Below, piece after piece: positions 1 to 10,590 of a DNA stretch of 64,000 bases. The notes below the pieces were generated by a model, which saw only the letters and a list, made by a program, of their open reading frames with translations, made no database searches and was not told the DNA's origin. The stretch lies in the NCBI GenBank assembly GCA_963556195.1, contig OY744517.1, positions 79,275,214-79,339,213 on the forward strand. Direction: 5' to 3'. The stretch comes from Sepiola atlantica (lineage: Eukaryota > Mollusca > Cephalopoda > Sepiida > Sepiolidae). The stretch's first letter is position 1. Each line of letters starts with the position of its first letter. The translations under genes and the position numbers were made by a program.

Positions 1-429
1 ATATTTTTTTTCTAGATCAACTAAAAGAAATGAAATTTGATCTAGATATTTTTAGTTAGGTAGCATTCGTTATGCCAAGCATATTTCATTGAATAAGACA
101 GACATTATGTATTTTATATGTTGACCATTCTTTCCGTTACGTAAAACAATTTGAATTGAAGTAGATTGCTTGACATCATTCAGTTCTAATCACACACTGA
201 TGTGATCACCTAAGTAATAATTATATATATATATATATATAATAAATATTTGATTTGTTTATTATCTATGTACATATACGTTTCGTCCTTTATAATCGGG
301 ACTCATCAGCATAGAGATATGACTATTCACTACTGGTCATGTGATTCGAAACCCTGGATTCCAAGTATATATATATTTAAAAAAAAGATTTTTAGTCATT
401 TATATATAGAGAAAAAAGAAATCAATATA
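1..429. other. AT-rich intergenic sequence with a short (TA)n run
   Basis: No coding or RNA gene is recognisable here. A (TA)n microsatellite lies at about 221-241. Short ORFs in this stretch have no protein-like composition and are treated as chance. Confidence 0.6.
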
Positions 430-572
430 CAGGGTGTCTCAAAAAAATGTACTCACTCTTAGAATGGCAAAATGTGCAGAAGATGTCGAGTTTGCACACA
501 AAATTGTGTGGAGCGATGAAGCAAAGTTTTCTCGTCATTCTACGAGCGAGTACATTTTTTTGAGACACCCTG
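430..572. mobile_element. mariner/Tc1-type MITE with transposase remnant
   Basis: This is a 143-bp element bounded by inverted repeats that begin cagggtgtctcaaaaaaatg and match for about 40 bp with few differences. TA dinucleotides flank both ends (428-429 and 573-574), as expected for IS630/Tc1/mariner insertion. Between the repeats, about 504-530 on the plus strand encodes IVWSDEAKF, which resembles the block around the second catalytic Asp of mariner-like transposases. The element therefore looks like an internal-deletion derivative of an autonomous mariner-like transposon, not an unrelated MITE. It cannot make an active enzyme. Confidence 0.85.
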
Positions 573-1185
573 TATATGCATTCAACATTAATATAATGAA
601 AGCCCCCCCCCCCATTCATATAGGCCCCACTGCTAACAATACAGAAGCATTTCCCTTTTCCGTATTCCTAGTGACAACAGTACTATCCTAACACTAACAT
701 ATATCTTTGCATTACGATCCCTAAAATAATTATCAAACATATTTTTTTTTTTTAATCAATATGAGAAAATGGCCCAACAAGTGGAGAAAGTTAGTTTTTT
801 TTTCTGGCAGTCATCTTCGTTTAATTAGAAAACCACAAGACACAAATTCAAATTCTCCCCAGTTAGAGATCAAATAGTGACTGATGTTTCCAATAGGTGT
901 TATGTTTTGGCATTCAACAAAGAATTACAAAAAGTTCATGCCTTTTCTTTACTTTAACTAATACAGATAATGTATCAATGAATGTCACTTGTATTCAATC
1001 ATACATATTTAATGATTGCACCTTTTTTTTCTTCCATTGTAACCTACGACGCATTATATGCATCCGTCTATCCGACCACATCCCCAACTGCACCATCCAT
1101 GTAAAATGCAGCACCACTGGCATCACGTAGACCCTTCTGAAAAGGAGACTTCACTAGTTTGGACACATTCTTTGACACAAGTTAG
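573..1185. other. Unassigned sequence
   Basis: Homopolymer T tracts and a poly-C run at 604-613. No gene, RNA or repeat end is recognised. Confidence 0.5.
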
Positions 1186-1288
1186 TTGTCCTAGTCACAT
1201 CTCCTTTTAGGGGAGTTGGATATTCCCCACATTTAAAAAAAACAGACCTTGTGCCTAACTTTGCTCGTGGAGAGGCAAGTGAATAGCG
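1186..1288 (+). repeat. SINE 3' portion (short-body type)
   Basis: The segment carries a ccttttaggggag block, a run of A residues and then the tail gaccttgtgcctaactt followed by ggagaggcaagtgaatag. The same order recurs on the minus strand near 39840-39960. The body block also resembles the sequence behind the U2-like head at 28526. The 5' boundary is not visible, so the head type is unknown. Confidence 0.5.
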
Positions 1289-1788
1289 ACTAGATTCAAA
1301 CCTTTGTAGGCAACTGTTCCAGAAGAAGGAAAACTTAGAAATAACACCAGTCTTTTTCCACTTATCACAGCATTTCTTCTGGTCATCTTGGATTTCTCCT
1401 TGCCACTAGGAATGCTGGATCAGGAGAAGTGTGGTTGGTGGATAAGAAACCCTTACCCTTGAGACAAAAGATGGCCAGTTAGAGTTTAGACATGGTTGAC
1501 TGGAAAAGCCAACAGGTTGTTTTTTTTTCCAGACTGAAACAATGGAAGGATTATAAAACTCCATTGAGGAAATCCATGATGTTGAGGAGGGAGTATGTGT
1601 CTCTTAAAATATTACATATTAATTAGCAGTAATATGCTTTTAGAGTTAAGTGTAGACTGAATCATTAAGGTTGATCAACGGGTAGTCATATTTGAGGTAA
1701 CTTATGGAACCATATACGCAAAATGAATCTAAATCTGATTAGTTTAATCATATGACAAGTGAAATATAACTTCAAATATTTTCTGAGT
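1289..1788. other. Unassigned sequence
   Basis: Ordinary AT-rich sequence with no gene or repeat boundary that I can support. Confidence 0.5.
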
Positions 1789-2622
1789 AAACATTAATGA
1801 ATATACACACATAATGTAACATTAATGAATATACACACATAATGTAACATTAATGAATATACACACATAATGTAACATTAATGAATATACACACATAATG
1901 TAACATTAATGAATATACACACCATAATGTAACATTAATGAATATACACACCATAATGTAACATTAATGAATATACACACCATAATGTAACATTAATGAA
2001 TATACACACCATAATGTAACATTAATGAATATACACACCATAATGTAACACTAATGAATATACACATCATAATGTAACACTAATGAATATACACACCATA
2101 ATGTAACACTAATGAATATACACACCATAATGTAACACTAATGAATATACACATCATAATGTAACACTAATGAATATACACATCATAATGTAACACTAAT
2201 GAATATACACATCATAATGTAACACTAATGAATATACACATCATAATGTAACACTAATGAATATAACATCATAATGTAACACTAATGAATATACACATCA
2301 TAATGTAACATTAATGAATATACACATCATAATGTAACATTAATGAATATACACATCATAATGTAACATTAATGAATATACACATCATAATGTAACATTA
2401 ATGAATATACACATCATAATGTAACATTAATGAATATACACATCATAATGTAACATTAATGAATATACACATCATAATGTAACACTAATGAATATACACA
2501 CATAATGTAACATTAATGAATATACACATCATAATGTAACACTAATGAATATACACATCATAATGTAACATTAATGAATATACACATCATAATGTAACAA
2601 TGAATATACACATCATAATGTA
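1789..2622. repeat. 28/29-bp minisatellite, about 29 copies
   Basis: Uninterrupted tandem array of units built on aacattaatgaatatacaca followed by an (c)ataatgt end. Unit length alternates between 28 and 29 bp. Variants are blocked along the array: units with acacacat come first, then acacaccat, then acatcat, and an internal block has att changed to act. One unit near 2263 lacks a base and the last is truncated. No coding potential. Confidence 0.97.
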
Positions 2623-2712
2623 AGGTCCTGATAAGGAGAGGAGGGGGGGGGGCGATCATATCCTATAAATAAAATACAGTTAAAGTTTCAACCGTCTTTG
2701 TTCTTCTTCAAG

Positions 2713-2790
2713 GACATGTTCCAGTTATTTATCCAAAGGAAGAATTAGCGGAAAATAGTCAACTTTGGCCAACAACATTTGTTTACCACA
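2713..2790 (+). CDS. Candidate host exon, unidentified
   Basis: A pyrimidine-rich tract ending ttcttcttcaag precedes a 78-bp stretch open in one frame, reading roughly HVPVIYPKEELAENSQLW and then PTTFVYHT, before a GT donor (CACTG/gt). The composition is protein-like and unlike the surrounding low-complexity sequence. I cannot identify the protein. A reverse-oriented SINE sits immediately downstream, and its target duplication contains the putative donor, so two donor-like GT sites exist (near 2791-2796 and 3088-3093). A chance open frame remains possible. Confidence 0.3.
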
Positions 2791-2799
2791 CTGGTCCTA

Positions 2800-3083
2800 T
2801 TTATCTTCCTCCCACAAGGTAAGATGTGACACAAGGTCGGGAAAGTGGGATTTGAAAAACCAGCGCTAGAGAATTTGAGCGCTCTGGCCATTTAAAAATT
2901 GCCTGGGCAGCCCCGTCGGCATTCCCCGGTAGGGACGCCTCAGGCGATTAGCAATAAACTAACCCCTTCTCAAAGGGTGAGAAGGCAAAGCCTGGGAGGG
3001 TGCACCTCCTAGAACTGCACAGGATGGACAACCGATAGACCGGCGTAAATCCAGACCCGAAGACCCAGATAATACCGGTCTAT
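2800..3083 (-). repeat. Central-domain SINE, head lost, reverse
   Basis: Read on the minus strand this is the body and tail of the U2-headed SINE seen at 36012-36355: the ttgatttacgcc-like block, the gcccctaccggggaatgcc-like block, then gaccttgtgtcacatctta and a gataaata end. It begins just downstream of where the U2 head would be, so it is 5'-truncated. A cacactggt target duplication flanks it (2787-2795 and 3084-3092), with similar tttatt sequence beyond. Confidence 0.85.
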
Positions 3084-3092
3084 CACACTGGT

Positions 3093-3945
3093 ATTTATTT
3101 TAGGATGGCTAATTTTAAGCGCATAGCCCCCCCCCCCCAACTGATCTAGAAAATGTATATTTTAAGTAATATAACCTTAATTTATTTGAAGTATATTTCA
3201 TGAAGTCAAAAATGTTCAGTCAAAAAATAAATAAAATAAATCCACTGTGGTATTTTTTTTCTTTTTTTTTTTCTATAGGTTGCATTAATCTGACAACGTT
3301 CTTATGCATGAGCATATAAAATATTTAAATATTTTAATTTGAAGAAATTACAGGTGTAAATCTTTATTTTCACGAGTAAGCATTGATTTTCAGGATCTTA
3401 GACTAAAACAATGATTCTTGTGAACAAAAAAATATAGATGTAAATTACATGTATTTCTTTTTTTCTCTTACATCTTTTGAATGACTAATATTTTAAGATA
3501 AACTCTTCTTCAAAGGAAGATTCAGAATTGTAATTGGTGTTTGTTTTGGTTTGCGCATCTGTTATTGGATACATCATTTCAAATTAACATGTTTTTAGAA
3601 TGAAGATACTGTGTGCATCTATTGAAAGATTACCTATAAGAGATTATTGTCAGAATGTCATCATACTTATAGCTAAACATAACCCACAAATTAACAGATT
3701 AGAACTCGATACATAACTGATAAAATGCATTAAAACATTTTACGCTTAAATTCGAATAAATTATTTTTATCAGTGACACACCTACGACCACATTCTGACA
3801 ATAATATTTTCAAACAACATTTACATACATCGTTTCCATTTAAAAACATGGTGATTTGAAATGATGTATCTACGCAAACGAAAACAAGCACAAACTCGGA
3901 TCACAATTCTGAATTTATTTAAAGTCTTTTTTTTTATGGAAGTCG
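3093..3945. other. Unassigned AT-rich sequence
   Basis: Contains a poly-C run (3128-3138) and T tracts. No gene or element is recognised. Confidence 0.5.
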
Positions 3946-3990
3946 CTCCAGACAAGGCATGAAGCCACTTGATGTTAGGAGCTAAAAAAA
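3946..3990 (+). repeat. Short interspersed-repeat fragment
   Basis: The segment containing gaagtcgctccagacaagg and cctaatgtaaggagcta-like sequence matches the start of the longer repeat at 8946-9220. Its family is unknown. Confidence 0.5.
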
Positions 3991-4479
3991 AAAAAATACT
4001 TGAAGGTCAAAAACTAACCAACGATAAATGCTAGATGGATAGAATATGACCCAGAAAACAGCAATTCTTCCCCCTTTGTCAGAAACATCGCTCATGGAAT
4101 GTGAGGACTAAAGGACAAAATAAGGGAAGCGAGAGTTACGAGGCTGCTGATAGTAAACCCAAGTTAGTCACTTTCTACTCTCTTTTATAACTCTTTTATG
4201 TAAGTTACATAATCTTACAAAGACAAGGTGCAAGATTCTTCAAATCCTTGCCTGTTCCAACAAAGCCATTTAAAAACTTCCCTATTAGAATGAAAGAATA
4301 ACACAGACACGCACACTATTCATAAGCTATTAAAATATATACATAGGGACAGAATGATAAATTGAAAACAATTATTGATTACAAAAATGTAATACAGCAT
4401 TTAAAATTGAAGAGACGTTTGTTTTTTTTAAAAAACCGATTGATTACAGCAAAAATTTCTGGCTCCCTATTTTAGTAGG

Positions 4480-4612
4480 CTAAAAAAAAAATGGAAAAAA
4501 AATATATAAATAAATAAAAAAAAAAATAAAAAAAATAAATAAAAAAAAAAATGAAAAAAATAAAAATAAAAATTAAAAAAAAAAAAAATTAAAAAAAAAA
4601 AAAAAAATGATT
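4480..4612. repeat. A-rich low-complexity tract
   Basis: Almost pure A with scattered T. The open frame across it encodes only Phe-rich low-complexity peptide and is an artefact. Confidence 0.9.
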
Positions 4613-5097
4613 GCAACAAATATTGTCTACTCCCACCTCTCCACCTGACAGTGTTCATAAGTTGCATTAGATTTAACTTCGTATAATTTTGATTAATATT
4701 ACATCTTTTTATGGGATGATTATTTTCATTTCTGTTTAATAGTTTACTTACTTGTTCAAATGGTTCAGTTAATAGGACTCAAGAAATAAAACTCGCTGAA
4801 TAAATCAGTCAGTTAAAATATCACAAATAAAAAAACAAAAATAAAGAACAATTCTAGAACTTGATATTGATTTCTTTGCCATAAAAATAAAAACGCATTT
4901 TTTTGCTTGGATATATATTATGTAACTAGTAAGGGTACCTGGCATTGACCAGTGTTTATATATAACAAAAAAATAAACAGACAAAATAAAACAGTGCTGA
5001 ATAAAAATTAAAAGATTTCTTAATATTAGAAACTTTATCGAAAAAAAACAAAAAGAACAACAAAAAACAAAACAATTTTCGTCCCTTTGTATTATTG

Positions 5098-5180
5098 AGA
5101 CTACTGTTCTCATCTTAGATGTTATCACAATGTATTGGTGGAAGTAACCTCCGACCTTCTTCCGGTGCGTCTTGTTTCGA
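5098..5180 (-). repeat. tRNA-headed SINE (family R), 3' fragment
   Basis: On the minus strand this shows the gaagaaggtcggaggttac block and a gatgagaacagtagtctc-like end shared with the fuller copy at 48066-48420. Only the 3' portion remains. Confidence 0.7.
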
Positions 5181-5345
5181 AACATAATTCCCATTCTACC
5201 AGTAATGGCTAATTAAGAATGCATTCTTTGCAACCTTATTTATTACTTATTTAAATAAATATATTTCACATGTACCTTATTCACAGTAGTATCAGAAATA
5301 CACAAATTCAGGATTAAAACCTCTAAAATATATTAGTTTTTGTAT

Positions 5346-5640
5346 TATTTGGATTATTCAGACGAATATTCTCATCTTGGTTGTTATTTACTCAAGGTTC
5401 ACTGGGTGCATCTTTTCGAACTTGGGAAGAACCTGTAGGGAATTTCGAATCACACTCGTGAATTAAATAAAGGATTCAGTTCAAAATTTCGTATAAGTTC
5501 CCAAGCTCGACATGAAGATTCCCAAGTTCGAAAAGATGCACCTAAAGAAGATCGAAGGTTACATCAGCCAAAATGTTGTGAAAATAACAAATAAAGACGA
5601 GAATAGTAGTCTGAATAATCCAAATTATCAAACCTAATCT
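5346..5640. repeat. Two family-R SINE fragments in opposing orientation (foldback)
   Basis: 5346-5455 is a reverse family-R 3' portion and 5460-5640 a forward one, so the locus forms an inverted repeat. The outer arms (ttggattattcagacga against its complement) match closely. A minimal sequence separates the arms. Both copies lack a clear tRNA-like head. A similar opposed pair occurs at 47875-48420. Confidence 0.75.
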
Positions 5641-6220
5641 AAAAAAATCCTAAACATTTTTGTCTATTATAACATTTGAAATTCTGAAATCATGTTGGCA
5701 TATTTGTTTGGTTATTTTGAATGTTTATCATTCTATTTCTTATTTCAGAAGGTCTTTGCTGTTTACAGATATTTATTCATTTATTTTTTAAAACTTGGTA
5801 CAAAGATTCTGAATTAAGGCTATTTTTTTTTTTTGTATAAATATTCTTTTTTTTTTTTAAATTTTTGCCAAACGCATATGAAAGAATAACTGGCCTTTAA
5901 TTGATATTGCCGTTAAATATATCAACAGCCTTCATCATAATTCGATTTAAGATAATTATGTATCAAGTATGCATACTTATTAAATGTTTCATTATTGTAA
6001 TAAATCATTTACAGCAGATGATGAAAAAGGCCAAATGGATAATGCTTATCCAATTAAGTCTAATAAAACCCATTTTTATATAAGTTAGTCAAAACTTATA
6101 ACAAAAACAGATATTCTTAGGATATGTGCATTCAATCTATGCTTTTTAGCAATGGAAATTCTATTTCAAACTTAAATGTGACAAACAAACAGAGACAGAC
6201 AGAGCCTCTTACAAAGATGT
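5641..6220. other. Unassigned sequence
   Basis: AT-rich, with T tracts near 5820-5870. No recognisable gene. Confidence 0.5.
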
Positions 6221-6430
6221 CTAGATGTTATTGCAACAGCATTCACACTGGTCGGCTTTTTCTCTGGCCTGCATTACATCTTGACTCATGGCGGGCCATG
6301 CACAACAGTCCTGAGCAAAGTCGTACGAGGTGGCTAACCAATTGTGATTCCACCGTCGAAGACCGACCACCTGCGGACCTGAGAGCTCAGCCGAGTCCTC
6401 CTTGATGGTTGTTGTCCAGACCCTCAGTTG
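6221..6430 (-). pseudogene. LINE reverse-transcriptase C-terminal fragment
   Basis: The minus strand is open for about 70 codons ending at a TAG (6221-6223). It reads WTTTIKEDSAELSGPQVVGL, then a Trp-rich stretch NWLATSYDFAQDCCAWPAMS and a short hydrophilic end. The pattern W-x-x-x-I-K-E-D, then a Trp-anchored A-Q-D-x-x-A-W, is typical of the extreme C-terminus of LINE ORF2 proteins (RTE/CR1-like). No upstream RT domain is present, so this is a 5'-truncated copy. Confidence 0.75.
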
Positions 6431-6540
6431 TCCACAGATACGCTTTAGCCACTCAGACAGTTAAAATTAAAGTAAAAGAATTGGTATTTACTTGTTTCTC
6501 ACTGCAGCAAAATGAGGTACAAGGCCAGAAGGTGCAGAAA

Positions 6541-6810
6541 ACTAACTCTCCTGAGGGGGTAGTCTGATCGGGTATAAAAATAGCCATGAACAGCTCCGTC
6601 GGCATTTTTCGATATGGTGACTCAGACTATCGACAATAAACCAACCCTCATTCCCGATGGAAGTAGTAACGCTTTGGAGGATGTAACTCCTAGGACCAAC
6701 CCAGACTATATCTCATTCTGGCAAAGAACAGTCTGGTGGTTCATATCATCCCCTAGGTTGCCAGAATGATACCAAGTACAGACCTCAGCTGGTATGACAA
6801 CCGACCAGAA
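6541..6810 (-). repeat. Central-domain SINE with unidentified head (head II)
   Basis: Read in reverse, the sequence starts with cataccagctgaggtctgta, passes through tgagatatagtctgggttgg and reaches a diverged central domain (aaaatgccgacggagctgtt). The same head precedes the same domain at 45135-45322 and 49318-49632. The head does not match U2, 5S or an obvious tRNA, and I cannot name its source. Confidence 0.65.
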
Positions 6811-7289
6811 TAAAGAACTGAAAGCAAAGACTAAGCAAACACATTCATATGCTAAATAAGAAAGTTCAAAAGAGAAATAAAATACCAAAGAAACGGATCC
6901 GTATCTTAATGTAATGCTAATAACTCTTTAATATTCAAATAAGGAAGATTTGTAATCGATTGACACATAACATATTCTTAAGATGAGAGACAGGGAAGAC
7001 AACTCAAATAACCTGACTCCCACGCATGTTTGAAGAAAAAAAAAAAAAAAAAAATTCAAACTCCTGCAAAAAAATTGCTGACTCCCTCCCCCCCTTACTC
7101 AACGGTGGAATCAGAATCTACAGCTGTAACTAATTAAGATTGAAAATGTTATATGTAAAGAAACAATGCAAGTACAACAAAGGAAATTGAAGAAACATAT
7201 ATTTTCTTGTATATAAAGCAAAGTTTGTACCCACCCCCTACATGGGTGTTTGATAGCTTCAGTAACAAAAGCCATATACATAAATGTTT
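6811..7289. other. Unassigned sequence
   Basis: Contains a poly-A tract (7035-7054) and a short poly-C run. No gene is recognised. Confidence 0.5.
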
Positions 7290-7553
7290 TCTTCACTGCA
7301 GAGGTCCCCAGATGCTTGAAAGCTTTCTACTCTAATAGCTTCTTTCCTCGAACTGCTTGCTTTTGGAATTCCCTCCCTGCTCCCTGTTTCATGGTTGTAC
7401 CAATATACAAAAATTTAAATGTAATGTGAACAAACATCTCGCTGCACAACCCCTTGCTTAGGATGCCTCTATTAAATTGGCCCCTAATTCACAGTAGCCC
7501 TTTACATCCCAGTGGTAATGTGCCTTGTTTGGTGTGAATAGAAATAAAATGAA
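7290..7553 (+). pseudogene. LINE-B ORF2 C-terminus and 3' end
   Basis: The plus strand encodes FTAEVPRCLKAFYSNSFFPR followed by TACFWNSLPAP, the characteristic end of a Jockey/RTE-type LINE reverse-transcriptase ORF. After a frame break it continues to a stop near 7541 and an A-rich gaaataaaatgaaata end. The segment 41885-42360 (minus) is the same family with the same VEVPRC-KAFYSNSF peptide. This copy is strongly 5'-truncated. Confidence 0.8.
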
Positions 7554-8259
7554 ATATTAACTTTACTATTTTTATACACAATGTACATAATAATTTTTCA
7601 AAGCTATATTTAGTGAATTTTATCATGTAATGTAACAATAAAAAATGTCTTGAAAACGAATACAACCCTCTGAAATATTAGATTTCAAAATTAAACTAAA
7701 AAAAAACTTTTAAAAAATAATAAAATACTTTTTAAGCTGCTGCCAAAATGTCTTTCATTGAGTTCAGAACATGAAGTCATATCTATCCATTCATTCACGA
7801 ATTTAACATTTGCAAGAATTTATTTTAGAATTGAGTTTTTTTTTGTTTTTTTTTACTGAATTAGATTGTATTGTAAGTTATCAACATTAGATAAATATTA
7901 AATTATTTTTTTAATTTTTTTAATTTTTAATTTTTTTTTTTACCTAATTTTTAGTTCTTTCGTTTCACTGTTAACATGACAATGTTAGGTTGTCCAGAAA
8001 GCATTTTCATTAAAGTAAATTTCATGGCATTTCAATTTATAATTATCAATTTAAAAACTGGAAACTCATTTCCTCTGAAAGAGGAAAACTTTGTCTTAGA
8101 AATGTTTTTTTTTTTTTTGCATGATGACTGGCTTATTCAAATTATATACAATTCAGAGGAATACAAATGGATAATGTCCATTCATGAAGATGTGAAAGAG
8201 ACTGATAAGTGAGCCTAAAATAGAAATAAATGCAAGACCGAAGGTGATTTTGTAATAAA
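7554..8259. other. Unassigned AT-rich sequence
   Basis: T- and A-rich low complexity. The 78-codon open frame at 7976-8212 has no recognised family and is considered chance. Confidence 0.5.
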
Positions 8260-8828
8260 CTAGAGGAATACCCGTCCCAGGATGGGTAAAATGAATTCCT
8301 CAAACAGTTTTGCATCACTTTTATGTCCCCTTATGAAGATTAAAATCAATATATAATGCTACTAAACCTTATATTTAGAAACCTTTTTCCAATTTTGATC
8401 GAAATCCATTACATGATTTTCATTCTAGAAAATGTTAAGACTTAAGCTTGATAGGTCATAAGAAGAAATTGAAATTCAGGGAATCTAATGAATATGGATC
8501 AAATTTAATGCAAATCTGAAACATTTGAATTTTCAAATAGGGGTTCGTGCCCATATTATGTTCCCTAAAACCTTTTTATAATACTCCAAAAGAAACTGAA
8601 ATTTGAGGAATATTTAATAATTGATTTCACAAAAATTGAAGATATCTAAAATTTCACAAAGAACTTCTAACCCCTTTTTACAAAACTAAATTAAACCAAA
8701 TATAGCCCACATTATAACTAGTAGCTGTGTTTCAAAATTCATAATGATCGGTTAATTAGTTTAGGAGTGAATCCTGCACATACAAATATATAAACATATA
8801 TACATACCTAACTTTATAGAAATAGAGA
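8260..8828 (-). mobile_element. Non-autonomous Helitron, family 1
   Basis: Read on the minus strand the element starts TCTCTATTTCTATAAAG and ends with a hairpin (acccatcc/ggacgggt), about 8 nt, then CTAG. It is flanked by host A at the 5' end and host T at the 3' end, exactly as expected for rolling-circle insertion between A and T. There is no Rep/helicase ORF, so it depends on another element. Homologous copies lie at 54316-54871, about 26025-26258 and 38195-38304. Confidence 0.9.
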
Positions 8829-8945
8829 TATTACATCAGCTAATTTTAAATGAGTTTATTTCTTTTTGAAAACCTAGGATGAGGAGTTATTTACATTTTT
8901 TTTCTGTGGACTATTGTCCTTATCAACGTTGATATATATATATTT

Positions 8946-9220
8946 TTTTTAATGGAAATCGCTCCAGACAAGACATGGAGCCACTTAATGTAAGGAGCTA
9001 ACAAGAATGAAAGATGATTATCGCAAAGACAGGAGATGCTTATTGATCTTAGTCTTGAAAAGACGAAGGCTATAAGTAAGAGGAAAACAGTCAGCAGGAA
9101 GAGAGTTCCACAAGCCTGCAGTTCTTGGAAAGAAGCTACTGGAATAGGAAGCTTTATTACAATGAGGTATCAAAACAGCGATTTGGATTTAAATGTTTCG
9201 GCTGGTGTACACTCTCAGTA
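8946..9220 (+). repeat. Interspersed repeat of unknown class
   Basis: Starts with the gaaatcgctccagacaag block shared with 3946-3990. It has an open stretch containing RVPQACSSWKEATG that resembles repeat-derived open frames more than a host gene. The class is not determined; a LINE or a domesticated noncoding repeat are both possible. Confidence 0.45.
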
Positions 9221-9331
9221 AGAAACATTAATGTTAAAAGAATCAATAACAATAATATTTCAGTATGCAATAAACATCATAAATGAACAATACACACGAA
9301 GAAGGCCGGAGAGCACATCAGGCAAAGCAAA

Positions 9332-9715
9332 TCTATTATATAAAGTAAAGTTGTCTGTGTGTGTGTTCAGCTAAAAGTAAAAAAAAAAAAAAACTACACA
9401 AGACATGCCTACAAAGCTGAGATATTCGATTTTTGGCATTGCCTCAGGTAAAATGTAGGTGCATTTTAAAAAATTAAATAAATTTATTGTTTTGGGGGTC
9501 ACCAGGAACAGAATTAGTCAGGGGGGGGGTAGACATTTAGAGCTATCTTTAAATGTTATTATGTAGTAATCAGTAAACGATTTTTCCCCAGTTGCTACAG
9601 AAAGTGAGAAATGGAGTGATAGAGAGGAAAAGGAGGAAGGGGTATATATAGATAGAAGTTTTAACTATTTTATTTTGTTGTCCATGTCCCAGGCAACGCC
9701 GGATAACCATGCTAG
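9332..9715 (+). mobile_element. Non-autonomous Helitron, intact ends
   Basis: A 384-bp element beginning TCTATTATATAAAG after a host A and ending in the hairpin ggcaacgccgg, ataaccatg and CTAG before a host T. These are canonical Helitron termini. The interior is noncoding and carries a poly-A (9379-9393), a G-run and a gt microsatellite. It belongs to a different family from the copy at 8260-8828. Confidence 0.9.
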
Positions 9716-9745
9716 TATAAATATAAAGGTTGATGAGAACAATCA

Positions 9746-10158
9746 ATGCATTGTAAAGTGTTTGCTGTATATGCAAGTGAAGCATGGACTACACTGGCAG
9801 AGCATGAAAGGAACTCAATCTTTGAAATGAAATGTTTAAGAACTATTCTTGAAGTAACTTTGCAAGATAGACTAAGAAATACAGATATCAGAAATAGGCT
9901 TAATATTAACAGATCCATGAAAAAAAAAATTGGACACGTTTCCCGGCTACCAGACTCCAGTTACATAAATAAATCATATAAAGAAAATTTCATTGGAGAG
10001 AGATCAAAAGGAGAACCACCAAAGAGATAGGCTAACCAGATAAGGGTTGAGATTGGCATGCTGCTCCTGACAGCTGAAAGGCTGGTCCAAGACCGTGATA
10101 AGTGGTGGAATTTTGTTTCCAAGCATGTGGCGAAGCTCTCTGAAGTATGTAAATAAGT
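9746..10158 (+). pseudogene. LINE reverse-transcriptase C-terminal fragment
   Basis: The open frame reads YASEAWTTLAEHERNSIFEM, then KCLRTILEVTLQDRLRNTDI and an IGHVSRLPDS segment, the usual 'GSE-W-T ... CLR-IL ... GH--R' C-terminus of LINE ORF2. An in-frame TAG near 10028 falls where the family has the Trp of an R-W-A motif. Reading through, QIRVEIGMLLLTAERLVQDR and a Trp-rich end continue the homology to a stop near 10156. A single nonsense change therefore separates it from an open C-terminus. Confidence 0.8.
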
Positions 10159-10590
10159 CACTAAGTCAATGAGGACAATAGTCCCAAGAAAACAAAAAAC
10201 AAACAATGCGAATGAGTTGTTTTATGTTATTTAGTAACACTTTTATTTTAAGGTAGGTGTGAATATTGTACAACTAAAAACATATATTCCCAGATAGAAG
10301 CAACTATTAAATAAACATGTTTTCAGTCTGTAGCCTTTGTTCTGAAATGTGTAACATACAAGTGACAAGTGTTCCCACATGGGAACTTTCTCACAAACGG
10401 ATTGCTTACTAATCCTCTTCTGCCAACGAGCAGACTTTTATTTTCTCAGGACAAAACTAATAAATATTCAAAAACAATTAAGTTTAGGATGACACAATTA
10501 AAAATGACAAAGCCAATACAAACACTAAATAAAAACTTAAGAACATTTAAAAATATTAAATAGTCTGAATTTCAACATTTCCAGAATTAA
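10159..10590. other. Unassigned sequence
   Basis: AT-rich with no recognised gene or repeat end. Confidence 0.5.
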
